DNA of 64,000 nucleotides, taken from NCBI RefSeq assembly GCF_000002075.1, contig NW_004797283.1, forward strand, positions 2,915,383 through 2,979,382, written 5' to 3'. Both the position numbers and the translations under genes were made by a program. Below are positions 25,161-32,934 of this stretch, one piece after another. The notes under the pieces are model-generated. The model had not been told where the DNA came from. It was given only the letters and a program-made list of their open reading frames with translations, and made no database searches. This DNA is from Aplysia californica. Taxonomy: Eukaryota; Mollusca; Gastropoda; Aplysiida; Aplysiidae. Position 1 is the first letter of the stretch. Each line of letters opens with the position of its first letter.

Positions 25161-27685
25161 CCTCTCTCTCTCTCTCTCTCCCTCTCTCTCCCTCCCTCTC
25201 TCTCCCTCTCTCTCTCTCCCTCTCTCTCCCTCTCTCTCCCTCCCTCTCTCTCTCCCCCCCTCTCTCTCTCGCTCCCTCCCTCTCTCTCTCTCTCTCTCTC
25301 GCTCCCTCCCTCTTTCTCTCTCTCTCTTGCCCCACACGCGAGTACACGCCTCACTCACCTGTACACACAACACACTCGAGTACACGCCTCACACAGGAGT
25401 ACACGCCTCGCACAGGAGTACACAGGACACACAGGAGTACACGCCTCACACAGAAGTACTCGTGACACACGCGAGTACATGTTATTTAGTCATTGTCACC
25501 TGGTGTTATTATAATGGCTGCCACACCTCTAGCTTTTCTGAGTGGGAAATTTTGTCAACCTGATTTATTTCCTGTCAGCAACATATTAGGCAAAAGTAAC
25601 GTAAAATTTCATGCTACATATCCTCAGGGGGAAAAAATACACTCTTTTCTGCAACTCCGAAAAATCAGCTGTGGGTGGTGGCGAGTGCTCTGGTGTGGTT
25701 TGCTTCTTCTTTCCTATCAAACGTCTATCGTCTTTATCTCTCCTCCTTCTTTTTTGTGTGTGTTACTCTCTTGCAACACCTCTAATCTTCAGCAATTTTA
25801 TGACCTTATTGTGTTGTAAGTGCTGTAAAACGCTTACTAAAACTTGTTTAACTCAGCTAGTTTTCACTTTCTGCATGCTTGTCTTTCACTTATGTGACTG
25901 GTTTTTTTCTTTGTGTGTGTGTGTGTGTGGTGCAGACGTTGGAGGAAGAGAAGCAGAACGCGGGCGGAGACCTGCGGGAGGAGATGGAGACGTTGAAGAA
26001 GGAGCAGGACGACCTCTTGGTTCTGCTGGCCGACCAGGACGCCAAGATCGACAAGTACAAGACCAAGTTGAAGGAGCTCGGACAAGAGGTAGGGGGCGCT
26101 GCATATTTAGGGGGGGGGGGGTGTCCTTTATTGATTTTGCCATGAGAGCGGTTTTGGCGGGTGCTCTGGTGTGGTTTTCTCCTTTTTTCCTAAAAAAAAT
26201 CTGTTAGTGGGTGGTTGGCGGGTGTTCTGGTGTGGTTTTCTCCTTCTTTTCTATAAAAAATCTCTGTTAGTGGGTGGTTGGCAGGTGCTCTGGTGTGGTT
26301 TTCTCCTTCTTTCCTATAAAAAATCTCTGTCAGTGGGTGGTTGGCGGGTGCTCTGGTGTGGTTTGCTCCTTCTCTCCTATTAAACATCTTTATCTCCCGT
26401 CCTTTTTTGTTTATGTTACTCTCTTGTAACACCTCTAATCTTTGGCACTTAAATGACCTCATTGTATTGCAAGTTATTTCAAAAATTAGACACTCAGTAA
26501 TCCGAGAAATGGTGGGCACAAGTTAAATGAGAGTCATGCGTCACATCCAACACCAAAGAATCACAACATGCGTACATAAAACAATTTGATGGCAACAAGG
26601 CTAGAGGGCAACCGAGGAAGACCTGGATAGATGGAGTCAGGGAAATATTAACCACCTGCGACACCCAAAAGGGTAGAAGCGGCGGGCAACAGTAAAGTAA
26701 AGTAAAGTATTGCAAGTGCAGTAAAACTCTTATGAAACCCCCCCCCCCCAAAACATCTGTCGTTCTTGTCTACCATCCTTTTCTTTGTATGTTGCTCTCC
26801 AGTAAAACCTCTAATCTTTGGCACTAAAATGACTATTTGTGTTGCAAGTGTATTAAAACTCTTACTTAAATCTAAAACCTCGACACAGGTTCTGTTGTAG
26901 ATAAACATTTTGGAGAGTTAAGACGTGTGTGTTGGTGGTTGGTGGGTGCTCTGGTGTGGTTTGCTCCTTCTTTCCTATCAAACATTTTGTGGTGTTGGTG
27001 GCCTAGTGGTTAGGCTCATCATCATCCAGTGCCAGATCTGCGACAGACATCGGCGATCATGGTTTTCCATTCTTTCCTTTGCTCGGATGCTCTCAAAAAA
27101 GCTACGTTTCCCTGATCTTTTCCTGTTACCCATTTGTTTAGGTTCCCTAAGTATGTTGTTCTGGGCCTACCCCTGCCTCGCTTGCCCTCAATTTTGCCAG
27201 TGAGAGCTAGATGTTCAAGACCCTTGTGGTTAGGCTACCGGACTCGTAATTGCGAGGTTGCGGGTTCCGGGATTCGAGTCTTGGGGACCAACGTTGTGTC
27301 CTTGGGAAGGGCTCTTTACACAAATTATCCTCACTTCACCCAGGTGGGAATGGGTACCTGGCCATACACAGCGAAAGATCTTGTCAGCATGTTAGTGTTT
27401 TAGCACCTGTAAATGGCTGCTTGCACTGTATGCTTCCTAGGAAGTTGAGGTTGTTTCAGAATGCTCTCTGGTCTGCTAGAGTAATAATAGTATATATTGT
27501 GAAGCGCATAGAGCTTGCTTTTGAGCGGGGATTTACGCTATACAAAATGATATCTATTATTATTATTTTTGATGTAGCGTTCTCACTTTAACCATAATGC
27601 CATCTCTTTTCAGGTTGAGGACGACGACGATGATGATGATCTAGATGACGATGATGATGACGATGATGAGGGAGATGCTGACTGA
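2419..27685 (+). CDS. USO1: General vesicular transport factor p115 (USO1), 21 coding exons, 5' end missing
   Basis: Exons: 2419-2505, 3311-3375, 4016-4089, 4815-4915, 6365-6523, 7388-7508, 7946-8136, 8807-8882, 10686-10750, 10982-11070, 12087-12241, 13409-13614, 16261-16371, 17409-17530, 18273-18454, 19729-19968, 21416-21549, 22166-22321, 24565-24744, 25936-26088, 27614-27685. All have AG/GT borders and keep one frame (2739 nt, 912 residues plus TGA); human p115 has 962. The first 15 exons (~600 residues) are the armadillo-like globular head, with conserved words such as STLLDDRR, VAFENAFER, NQNFFKEG and PFVLRCAVLYCFQ. The next exons encode coiled coil rich in Glu, Gln and Leu, then the conserved DDLLVLLADQD and a last exon of almost pure Asp/Glu. 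In the known family this protein tethers COPI/COPII vesicles at the cis-Golgi; the acidic tail binds GM130/giantin and a coiled-coil segment binds SNAREs. Tail exons are markedly GC-richer than their introns. The ~20-codon first exon is not seen. Confidence 0.95.
4972..5595. mobile_element. ~435-bp MITE (family C), carrying a nested retroposon
   Basis: The ends are inverted repeats: 'gtggaatcaggcgctcgtc' on the left and its complement in 'gacgagcgcctggtttcacc' on the right. The interior matches three other copies (29061-29491, 37813-38249, 42151-42586), including the word 'gagaaaatggccaccaaag'. There is no transposase, so it is a non-autonomous DNA transposon. A family A retroposon (5039-5224) splits it. 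It begins about 57 bp after the donor of the USO1 exon 4815-4915. Confidence 0.8.
5039..5224 (-). mobile_element. Family A retroposon, antisense copy nested in a MITE
   Basis: The direct repeat 'tatactctta' lies at 5029-5038 and 5225-5234, the target-site duplication of this insertion. Read on the minus strand, the copy starts with 'gtgggtggttggtgggtg' and ends with the shared 3' stem-loop and TAAAAC tail. This is the only clear antisense family A copy inside USO1. Confidence 0.85.
5797..6145 (+). mobile_element. Two family A retroposons in series
   Basis: Two head-to-tail copies (5797-5958 and 5969-6145) are bounded by three copies of 'aaagatttga' at 5787-5796, 5959-5968 and 6146-6155. The simplest reading is one insertion, followed by a second that used the duplicated target again. 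Each copy has the 'tggttggcgggtgctctggt' start and a pyrimidine-rich middle. The second ends with the standard 'ctcatatgaccttatgcagt' tail; the first has a decayed tail. Confidence 0.85.
6524..7387. other. USO1 intron, no feature recognised
   Basis: Intron between the exons ending at 6523 and starting at 7388. The exon frame happens to stay open for about 400 nt past the donor, but the added residues have no p115 counterpart. The donor (gat|gtgagt) and the continuation at 7388 fit the family exactly. No repeat was recognised. Confidence 0.5.
9201..9808. repeat. 38-bp minisatellite, 16 units
   Basis: Sixteen near-identical 38-bp units based on 'ttctgtctagtgcccaattg' followed by 'tggtgtcac' and 'cttccacag' fill exactly 608 bp in a USO1 intron. 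Unit variants (cttccac/cttgcac, gtgtcac/gtatcac) are grouped in runs, as expected from unequal exchange. Short reading frames through it are artefacts of the repeat. Confidence 0.95.
9930..10028 (+). mobile_element. L2/CR1-type 3' tail with (ATT)n end
   Basis: The segment 'gcgcattgagcccttctttg' to 'gcgcattataaatgcaattt', followed by (ATT)n, is the type of 3' terminus seen on the LINE at 44173-44790 and on family D SINEs. Only the tail is recognisable, so it is a strongly 5'-truncated copy. Confidence 0.55.
11099..11275 (+). mobile_element. Family A retroposon 29 bp after a USO1 donor
   Basis: Starts with 'gtgggtggttggcggatgct' and ends with stem 'gcactt' (11217-11222) and 'aagtgc' (11243-11248), then 'ggtaaaatgcttacaaggac'. 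This copy belongs to the GCACTT/AAGTGC stem subfamily. It lies very close to the splice donor of the exon ending at 11070. Confidence 0.85.
12273..12480. repeat. ~42-bp minisatellite, five units
   Basis: 'tcaccctgg' begins at 12273, 12312, 12355, 12398 and 12438, each followed by 'atcagggtataggcca' or a variant and 'aacaaacac'. The array starts 31 bp after the donor of the USO1 exon 12087-12241. Confidence 0.85.
12989..13174 (+). mobile_element. Family A retroposon with target-site duplication
   Basis: Flanked by 'acaacaaata' at 12979-12988 and 13175-13184. It is a good reference copy: intact 5' start, pyrimidine-rich centre, and perfect stem GGCGCTC (13111-13117) with GAGCGCC (13138-13144) before 'gtaaaacctctactaaaac'. 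Confidence 0.9.
13199..13377 (+). mobile_element. Family A retroposon just upstream of a USO1 acceptor
   Basis: Flanked by the 11-bp direct repeat 'atttcaagttt' at 13188-13198 and 13378-13388. The right duplication ends 20 bp before the first base of the exon at 13409, so the insertion fell in the branch-point/polypyrimidine zone and duplicated part of it. Confidence 0.9.
13733..14343. mobile_element. MITE with TTTTAAG-type inverted ends, carrying a nested LINE tail
   Basis: Ends 'tggtcgcttttaagcacaag' (left) and 'cttgtccttaaaagccac' (right) are inverted repeats. A second copy, in the opposite orientation, lies at 21163-21393. The element interrupts one unit of the exon-end array between 'gagaaa' and 'tacaaactg', with 'gaaa' repeated at both borders, so a 4-bp duplication is likely. 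Relative to the other copy it carries about 358 extra bases (13865-14222). Confidence 0.75.
13865..14222 (-). mobile_element. L2-type 3' end with (CA)n, nested in the MITE
   Basis: The uninterrupted MITE copy at 21163 shows the empty site ('ccaaacaaatatac' in complement). Here the same words flank the insert, with 'aatata' on both sides. The insert starts with (AATAAT)n and 'tttatatagcgcatttt', an L2-like tail read on the minus strand, and contains a (CA)n tract at 14026-14080. Confidence 0.65.
15235..15290. repeat. AT-rich microsatellite (ATA/ATT)n
   Basis: 'gataataataatgatgataa' and following (ATT)n in a USO1 intron; probably the terminal repeat of a decayed LINE or SINE. Confidence 0.6.
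15481..15900. repeat. 30-bp satellite, 14 exact units
   Basis: Fourteen head-to-tail copies of a 30-bp unit (begins 'tcaaacatacatcagtgata'). The only variation is A to G in units 4 and 10 (15571-15600, 15751-15780), exactly six units apart. Because 30 is a multiple of three, several frames on both strands stay open, giving false proteins of ~150 residues with a decapeptide repeat. There are no spacers, so it is not CRISPR-like. Confidence 0.97.
16775..17370 (-). mobile_element. LINE 3'-end fragment (C-terminal CCHC-like region)
   Basis: Two minus-strand frames encode pieces typical of the C-terminus of non-LTR retrotransposon ORF2: CPLCDYAYETVDHHLFHC (zinc-knuckle-like, about 17155-17367) and GRKKITWMDNIRTWTGLDMA with ARDRERWR (about 16900-17113). 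The pieces are in different frames with no complete reverse transcriptase, so this is a dead, 5'-truncated fragment. It lies between the USO1 exons ending at 16371 and starting at 17409. Confidence 0.75.
18958..19131 (+). mobile_element. Family A retroposon at the USO1 exon acceptor
   Basis: Begins 'gtgggtggttggcaggtgct' directly after the left copy of the 13-bp repeat. The 3' stem is GCACTT (19077-19082) with AAGTGC (19103-19108), then 'ttttaaaactcttactaaaa'. A second partial middle and tail follow at 19136-19210. Confidence 0.8.
19205..19606 (+). mobile_element. Family B retroposon copy
   Basis: Body words 'gtgtctttaggccattccca', 'gtaaatgggctgattcatca' and 'gatagtcgaagcagactgtg' recur in copies at 32115-32392 (+), 32440-32840 (-) and 63420-63745 (+). 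The 3' end is the same stem-loop and TAAAAC tail as family A (19549-19606), although the bodies are unrelated. No reading frame was recognised. It may be the 3' part of a longer LINE. Confidence 0.7.
19918..20956 (+). repeat. Exon end plus donor present three times (USO1 intron)
   Basis: The last ~50 nt of the exon ending at 19968, with its donor, recur at 20080-20128 (nearly exact) and, more diverged, at 20710-20956. Following intron words ('gtctctgattgggcacaaca', 'aatggagtgt') are also repeated. The third copy is split by a family A retroposon (20742-20919). Neither extra copy has a plausible acceptor directly before it, so they are probably not exons. Confidence 0.8.
20742..20919 (+). mobile_element. 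Family A retroposon with 13-bp target-site duplication
   Basis: Flanked by 'agagggaaagaac' at 20729-20741 and 20920-20932. The tail stem has decayed (GGCTCTC opposite GAACGCC). It interrupts the third copy of the duplicated exon end. Confidence 0.9.
21163..21393. mobile_element. Uninterrupted copy of the TTTTAAG-ended MITE
   Basis: Inverted ends 'tgttcgcttttaaggacaag' and 'cttgtgcttaaaaacgacca'. The interior matches 13733-14343 in the opposite orientation. Its right end is 22 bp before the USO1 exon at 21416, so the pyrimidine tract begins immediately after the element. Confidence 0.75.
21640..21830. repeat. (CT)n-rich microsatellite
   Basis: About 190 bp of CT/CTGT repeats in a USO1 intron. 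Long Ser/Leu and Arg/Glu reading frames through it are repeat artefacts. Confidence 0.95.
21899..22145 (+). mobile_element. Family A retroposon plus a second partial tail
   Basis: A full copy (21899-22075) is followed by a second tail only (22090-22145), which ends 20 bp before the USO1 exon at 22166. The first tail has lost stem pairing; the second pairs with one G-T wobble. Confidence 0.8.
22340..22494 (-). mobile_element. Family D SINE, 3' part, split by a Tc1 element
   Basis: Contains (ATA)n and the L2-like tail 'agcgcaaattccccctcaac' read in complement. The matching continuation 'ttattaccccagcagatagc' is at 24033-24130, on the far side of the Tc1 element. The intact arrangement is seen in the copy at 56720-57055. 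Confidence 0.8.
22495..24032 (-). mobile_element. Tc1-like DNA transposon, decayed
   Basis: Inverted ends 'tatactgaggtgcaaaagaa' and 'tatagtgaggtgcaaaaaac' (right end in complement) begin with TA, the Tc1/mariner target. The length is ~1.54 kb. The minus strand encodes a Tc1 transposase: an N-terminal paired-type HTH part (SRENRERAVGRLAAGESVEQ, STIYHLRNRL, SGRPRG; about 23720-23400), then FSDESRF, QQGNAQPHTARAT and HSPDLNPIEHL. The residue expected to be the catalytic Asp in QQDNARPH is Gly here. There are in-frame stops near 23372 and 22856, so it is inactive. It lies in a USO1 intron within an older SINE. Confidence 0.95.
24033..24130 (-). mobile_element. Family D SINE, remaining part after the Tc1 insertion
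   Basis: 'ttattaccccagcagatagc' through 'ttcctgggaagcatgccgtg' matches 56800-56880. Its partner is at 22340-22494. Confidence 0.8.
24745..25485. repeat. ~19-bp minisatellite split by a LINE tail and (CT)n
   Basis: 'acaggagtacacgc' type units run from the donor of the USO1 exon ending at 24744 to about 24845 and resume at 25336-25485. Between them lie a minus-strand L2-like tail ('aataaatcgcatttatgctg') and a (CT)n tract at 25110-25330. One array was therefore probably opened by an insertion. Confidence 0.75.
25671..25843 (+). mobile_element. Family A retroposon
   Basis: Starts 'gtgggtggtggcgagtgctc' and ends 'gtaagtgctgtaaaacgctt'. 'tcagct' on both sides may be a short target-site duplication. 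It lies 93 bp upstream of the USO1 exon at 25936. Confidence 0.75.
26150..26480 (+). repeat. Tandemly amplified 5' end of family A
   Basis: The first ~63 bp of family A ('gtgggtggttggcgggtgtt' to 'cctataaaaaatctctgt') is repeated head-to-tail about four times between 26150 and 26345. The last unit runs on into a full family A body and decayed tail (to ~26480). Confidence 0.8.
26520..26700 (+). mobile_element. LINE C-terminal fragment
   Basis: One + frame reads KARGQPRKTWIDGVREI, the basic 'RGRPRKTWIDGV' motif common near the end of non-LTR retrotransposon ORF2. No more of the element is present. Further family A pieces follow at 26705-26875 and 26936-26990. Confidence 0.55.
27215..27570 (+). 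mobile_element. Family D tRNA-derived SINE, near full length
   Basis: A tRNA-like head ('gtggttaggctaccggactc', then 'gggattcgagtcttgg') is followed by the family body ('cttcacccaggtgggaatgg', 'gcgaaagatcttgtcag') and an L2-like tail ('gtgaagcgcatagagcttgc' to 'tttacgctatacaaaatg') with (ATT)n. It lies just before the last USO1 exon. Confidence 0.85.
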
Positions 27686-28700
27686 TCTAGAGGACAATAG
27701 TGATAACCAATTTATGCCAAGTTTTGAGCGTGTGTTGTATAATTTTGAATGCCGACGTTGAGGTTGTCTGAAAAGTTTGAGCTGGATATTGTTGTGGCTG
27801 TGGGTAATGCTGGAGACTTTTGACAACTCTCTACCCGAAGACTTGATTCTACCCGAAGACAGGATTACCGCATGCTTTAGTTTGTCTTGCCAGCTTGCTT
27901 TGTCCGATAAACACTGCGGCAAAAGTGCCAGAAGTCTTTTGGTTTCAGATTCTCTGACAGGTTGCTTTTTGGCTTTATGATTATGATTTGTGCTTAATGT
28001 GGATACTAATTTGTCGTTTTTTCTTTTTCTTTTTGCAGAGAAAAAAAGGGAACTCATGTTGGATGGATGTAATAGTTTTTTTTCAAAAGTTATGATCATG
28101 TGGCTTTTAAAAAATTAGGTCTAATATCAGTATCCACGATGAAAAATAAAAGTTCACATTAGATAAATTTTGTTAGAAAGTAAGAGGTATTTAGGTTCTT
28201 CATAGTTTAAACCTGGGGTGATGATGAGTTGGAAGGTGACTATAAATGACATTTTCTTTAAAAGAAAAGGAACAATAAAGGAAAGTGTGAAGGGTGAATG
28301 ATGATCTGTGAGTGTGAGTGGTGAAACAAGATACTGCCAGAATGCTTGGTTCCCTTTGCTTGTGGAGGAAATTATGGAGGCATTCATAATACGCTGCAAT
28401 ATCTCTATGTTTGTTTAATTAAGTACTGTTGTATGTGTGGATACTTATAATATAAGCCTGAATGACTGTGTTTATATACTTTGCTTCTTTTGATCATTCA
28501 GTGCTTTTGTAGGCCTGTGTTTTCCCCTGAAGATATTCCCTGTCCCCTTTTGGTTTGTGGAGTTTTCCTTCCCCTTGTTGATTTGCTTGGCAAAGTGTGC
28601 TTGGAGTTGTGAGAATGGTGAAGCGTGAGGAAGAAGCAATTCTGTCTGATCATTTTATTAAGGAAAATAAACATTTTTATGTTGTCCACGTAGACTTTTC
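27686..28700 (+). other. USO1: USO1 3' untranslated region with candidate poly(A) signals
   Basis: Follows the USO1 stop codon without recognisable repeats. AATAAA words at 28145, 28274 and 28666 are candidate polyadenylation signals; which is used cannot be read from sequence. No coding potential was seen. Confidence 0.5.
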
Positions 28701-29060
28701 CTCCTCGGTTTTTCTCTGGATTTTTTTGTTTTGTTGCCAGAGCTTTTAGCTTCTTACACAAAGACAGCAAGACTCAGCTTTGGTGTACCTGTGATTGGTG
28801 GCGTCTCCGTGTACATTCTGTCTATGGAGATGTCAGTGAGGAAGACCGTTGTGTTCCTTCCCTAGTTTTGGCGGGTGTTTTCCTTGTCTACCCTCCCAGT
28901 CCTACCGATAACCATTTTGTTCTCCTACCAGTAGCCATGGTTTTACATCTCATGACAACAGATTTTTCAAGTTTTGAATCCTTTTTTTGTTTCTTGTTCC
29001 TTGTAAGAACGCAAGTCTCCCTCAGTGAATTACCATCAGTCATTGCATTGCATATATGTG
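28701..29060. other. Intergenic, nothing recognised
   Basis: Lies between the candidate USO1 3' end and the MITE at 29061. No gene or repeat was recognised. Confidence 0.4.
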
Positions 29061-29491
29061 TCACGACGCGGTGGAATCAGGCGCTCGTCAATTTTCGGGC
29101 ATGTGGAGTTATTGGTATCATCTTAAAGCTAGTTCAATTGTCTTGATAACGCTGAAAAAAATGCCCATATATCTTGAATAGAAGTCAAGATATTTGATAT
29201 TGATGAAAGTTGGGTTGCCTGGTTTCAAAGGTAGAATTAACGAGAAAATGGCCACCAAAGTTTGGTTATTTCCATAACTTGATAGTCCGTGGAAACTGAA
29301 AACTTACATTTTTGTGCCTTTAATCAATGTTTTTCCTGTAAAAATCCACCCAGAAATGTGTTCTTAAATGGACAACAATGGTTTTAAGCTGAAAAAGAAA
29401 AATTCGATAAAAATTACCAAAGTGGCAGAAAAATGCCAGTTTCTTCAATTTCATTATTTTGACGAGCGCCTGATTTCACCACGTTGCATCA
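29061..29491. mobile_element. Family C MITE, clean copy
   Basis: Ends 'gtggaatcaggcgctcgtca' and its inverted partner 'gacgagcgcctgatttcacc' at 29461. Outside are 'catatatgtg' (left) and 'catatgtg' (right), possibly the target-site duplication. Length 431 bp, no coding frame. It serves as the reference for the other copies. Confidence 0.8.
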
Positions 29492-30640
29492 CATATGTGC
29501 ATTTGGACATTTCATTGCATTCAGATATAGCATTACATTTACTTTTGGCATTTATATTTTTAAATCTGTGTTTTGTTGTTCAATTGTAAAAGAGATTTTC
29601 TGCTCTGTATGGAATAGTTTTGTCACAAGGTCAGAAGTTCACCAGTCATTCTTTACAAAAACAAAGCAGTGGTTTGAACGCTCTGTTTGGTCGTCAGTGC
29701 GGGTTGTCTGTGAGATGACTGTCAATCAGAAGAAGTTCCAATAGATAAATTGGCCCCTGGTGTTGGTAAAACTGTGATTTGATCTCTTGTGTAACCCCTT
29801 CATTTTCAACCATATATGATATTTACAATACGTAGACGGACAGTTTGTTTGCATTAATTATTTCGAAACCATTTATAACTTTTTATAGACAGTCATTTGG
29901 AATTTGAAAGAGGGGACTGTTTTTGAGAAGTTCTTTGATGTTTCTGTCTAATTTTTTCAATTGTTGAATATCGTACTCAATGCAAAAGCTGAATAGTAGG
30001 GACTGGAAATATGACTGATGGTGCGGAGAGTTCACGTTTGGACGATTCTGTGCAGCCATGTTGGAGTTCCTCATGCACTCTGAAAATATTCTCTGTTTGT
30101 GTGGGTTGTACCATGGTGAACTCTGATCTCTCTGCACTGCTGAAATAGGGATATGATTGCCAAAGGTTTTCAATTTGCTTGATGAGTGAATACTTTGGAT
30201 AAGTCGCTGTTTGTGAAATATTTTCTTGTCGCTGTTTGTGAAATATTTTCTATCCTTGTCCTTTTTCCTTTTTTTTTTCTTATCTCTGTGTGCCTTGCTA
30301 AAGGTTATGAAGTGACACTGTAGGTTCTAAGGGGAATGTAGGAGATAAGCGTAGGTTAAGGGCATGACTCACTGCTAAGAGCTAACTGTGTGACTCACTC
30401 ACAAAAGTTATTGAGACTTAACTCTTTATTTCTGAGGGAGGGCAAACCCACTCTCCCGGGCCCTTTATTCAGTACTAAATCTACAAATGACAAACACGTC
30501 ACTAAATTGGTTATTAAATCAAAACAAGTGAACCTATTTTGATAGTTCTTCATCTAACGAATGAAATTCCGATAAAAGAGACCAGTTTTCGGTAAATGCT
30601 AAAAAGTAGGTTGATGTCGAAGTCGTCGTAAAGGAATGTG
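29492..30640. other. Intergenic, no gene recognised
   Basis: AT-rich sequence with only short frames and no recognised homology. A 23-bp phrase 'gtcgctgtttgtgaaatatt..' is tandemly duplicated near 30200-30250. Confidence 0.4.
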
Positions 30641-31390
30641 CCCAAGCTGCTGTCGGTGGCGCACTGGCACAGTGGTTCCGACTGCGAGCCGCTGGTTAAG
30701 AGTTTCAAATGTGACTCAATATCGCACAGTGGGACTCAAGTACTTTCAATTAGAGCTGTACCCCGGTAGCAAACCCGTTCGTGCTCGCAAGCCCCTAGTT
30801 CAAGTCACAAGCCTCAAATCGCTAGGTCAAATCATATCAAATCACCAGCATGATAAGTTGAGTCTAGTCAAGTTCACACCAACTAGCAATCTGCGAAGCC
30901 ACTCGTGTCAGACCCCACTCATCCTCCCCACCCTGCTTGCAATCCGCGAAGCCACTTACATCAGAAAAAGAGAGAGGGAGAGAGAGAGACCCCGCTCACA
31001 ATGTCACTGCACAGCGGGACCACACTAGAGCTGGAGTCTGCTCAATTAATCGAAGGCTTGCTAGCAGCGGACGGCCGCCAAGTCTCAAATCTCACTCGCA
31101 GCACAGCAAGACACTCGAGTCCTATGATTTGATTTGTCTGCTCGCAACCTGACAAGACTGTCTGCGAGTCACAACACACCGGAAGTTCCACCCGGTAGCG
31201 AGCGGGAGGCAAAGCAAAGCACAAGCCTGCTTACAAGCCTCTGGCGCAAGCCGTCCACGGCTCGCAAGCATTCGATTAATCGAGCAGACTCCAGCTCTAC
31301 TTTCAATACCTCATGCTGTGACTCAAGAGCTCCGTGGAAGTTACACCGTGACTCTGGTGTGACTCCTGAGGTCCCAAGAAGTGTAGAATG
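30640..31390. repeat. Fold-back region with ~50-bp inverted arms
   Basis: 31025-31074 and 31251-31300 are inverted copies (about 44 of 50 bases pair). Both carry 'gctggagtctgctc' and 'attaatcga' or their complements. The surrounding sequence is rich in 'gcaagcc' and 'gtgactc' words and more GC-rich than its neighbours. There is no recognisable coding; it may be a non-autonomous fold-back element. Confidence 0.6.
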
Positions 31391-31439
31391 CTAGTCTACG
31401 AGGAGCTCTAAAGCTTCTGTCAATCACACAATATTTCTG

Positions 31440-31600
31440 TCGCTGATGGTTGCCAAGTAACCAGTGAGAGATGGGCAATCCAAGTGGTGGACAGTGTACC
31501 TTTCCCAAGGACAAACTTCCTACCGGGCTGTCCTGGGAATGGAACCCGAGATGTTATAATTGCAACTTAAATGTCTTTCTGGTGAAACGAGAGCAACATA
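31440..31600 (-). mobile_element. Decayed family D SINE fragment
   Basis: 'acctttcccaaggacaaact' and 'tcctgggaatggaacccgag' correspond, in complement, to the body and B box of family D. Strongly diverged. Confidence 0.5.
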
Positions 31601-32114
31601 ACTTTCAAGTGCTTGTAAGAGGTTCCTGATTGGACAAAGAACGTGTATATACTTAGACCAGCCTGAGTGTTTACCTACCTTTGATGATTATTGCATGAGG
31701 GAAGCATAAGGACCGAGTGCATTATGTTGGCTGTTCTTATAGTCTTCATAGCACCTTCAAAACAATGATGTGGAGAAATGCTTTTTTTTTTTCAAATTAC
31801 TTTTTACTATGCGAATAGCGTTAGTGTAAATGAGGTAACTTGACAAGAAAAGAATGTGGTACCTGTGTGCTATCCTAATGTGAGAAAGATGTAGAATCTG
31901 ATTTGACAGCATGTATGAGTTCGCAGAGATTTGTGAATCTATATCAGACTCGGTACTGTTGATTGTGGCAGTACACCACTATAATGTCTTGTTCATCAGT
32001 TATCAATCATGTTGATACCAAGTAGAGAGAATGTTTATTGATCACTGTCACTTGTACTGTAAATATATTTAAATACAGTAACTAAAACTAACATGAAGAT
32101 TTGACCTTGTTTTT

Positions 32115-32392
32115 TCTTAAATATGTGTGTTTTGTGTTTCTGCAGTCTGTCCTCACCCTTACTATCATTATTTTTCCTCTACTTCTTTTGTATGTTTGTC
32201 ACTCGTTTGTGAACTGTGAACTGCTATTTCCGGGGTGCCTTGATAATCGAAGCAGACTTTGTGCTGTTAAGGCTAGAACGGTGAGCAGAGTAAACCTCAT
32301 TCCCCTTTTGGACTTCTCTGTTGACATTCACTCCTTGGCGCTCATATGACCTTATGCTGCTGCGAGTGCTGAAAACCTTACTAAAACTAAAC
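32115..32392 (+). mobile_element. Family B retroposon, first arm of an inverted pair
   Basis: Matches 19330-19606 ('cctctacttcttttgtatgt', 'aatcgaagcagactttgtgc') with the shared tail at 32335-32392. It faces an inverted copy starting only ~50 bp downstream. Confidence 0.8.
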
Positions 32393-32439
32393 AGAACATA
32401 GTTGTGGAGCGAACAGTGGAGTACCGTTAAAACCTGCTC

Positions 32440-32840
32440 TTAGTTAAGTTTTAGTTGAGGTTTTGCCGGGCTCGCAACTACATAAGGTCATATGAGCACC
32501 AAGGGGTGGATGTCAACAGAGAAGTCCTTTCAGGGAATCAGACTTACTCTGTTCACCACTCTAGCTTCAAAGCACAAAGTCTGCTTCAACTGTCAAGGCA
32601 CCCCTGAAATAGCAGGTCACACGAGCGTGACAAACATACAAAAGAAGTAGAGGAAAAAAGACGATAGTAAGGATTAGGAAAGAAAGAGCAGCAGTTCCCT
32701 GTTGCAGTTCAGGCACAGTTATGAGCATGACATAGATGAATCAGTCCATTTACAATTCTACTGTGCATATGGACAGGTTAATGTCATTTGGGAATGGCCT
32801 AAAGACACTTCTGTCAGCAGCACTGTTCCAGGGGGTAAAA
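32440..32840 (-). mobile_element. Family B retroposon, second arm of the inverted pair
   Basis: The complement of the family B sequence, extending further 5' than the first arm (to 'gtgtctttaggccattccca' in complement near 32800). Tail-to-tail with 32115-32392, so transcripts across both could form a hairpin of ~270 bp per arm. Confidence 0.8.
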
Positions 32841-32934
32841 CCTGCTCTAACGGCCACACACTCGAGACAACCCCCTGTACAAACAGCATTTCCCACTTCC
32901 TCAACTTGTGGGTTTTTTTCTATATTATAACACC

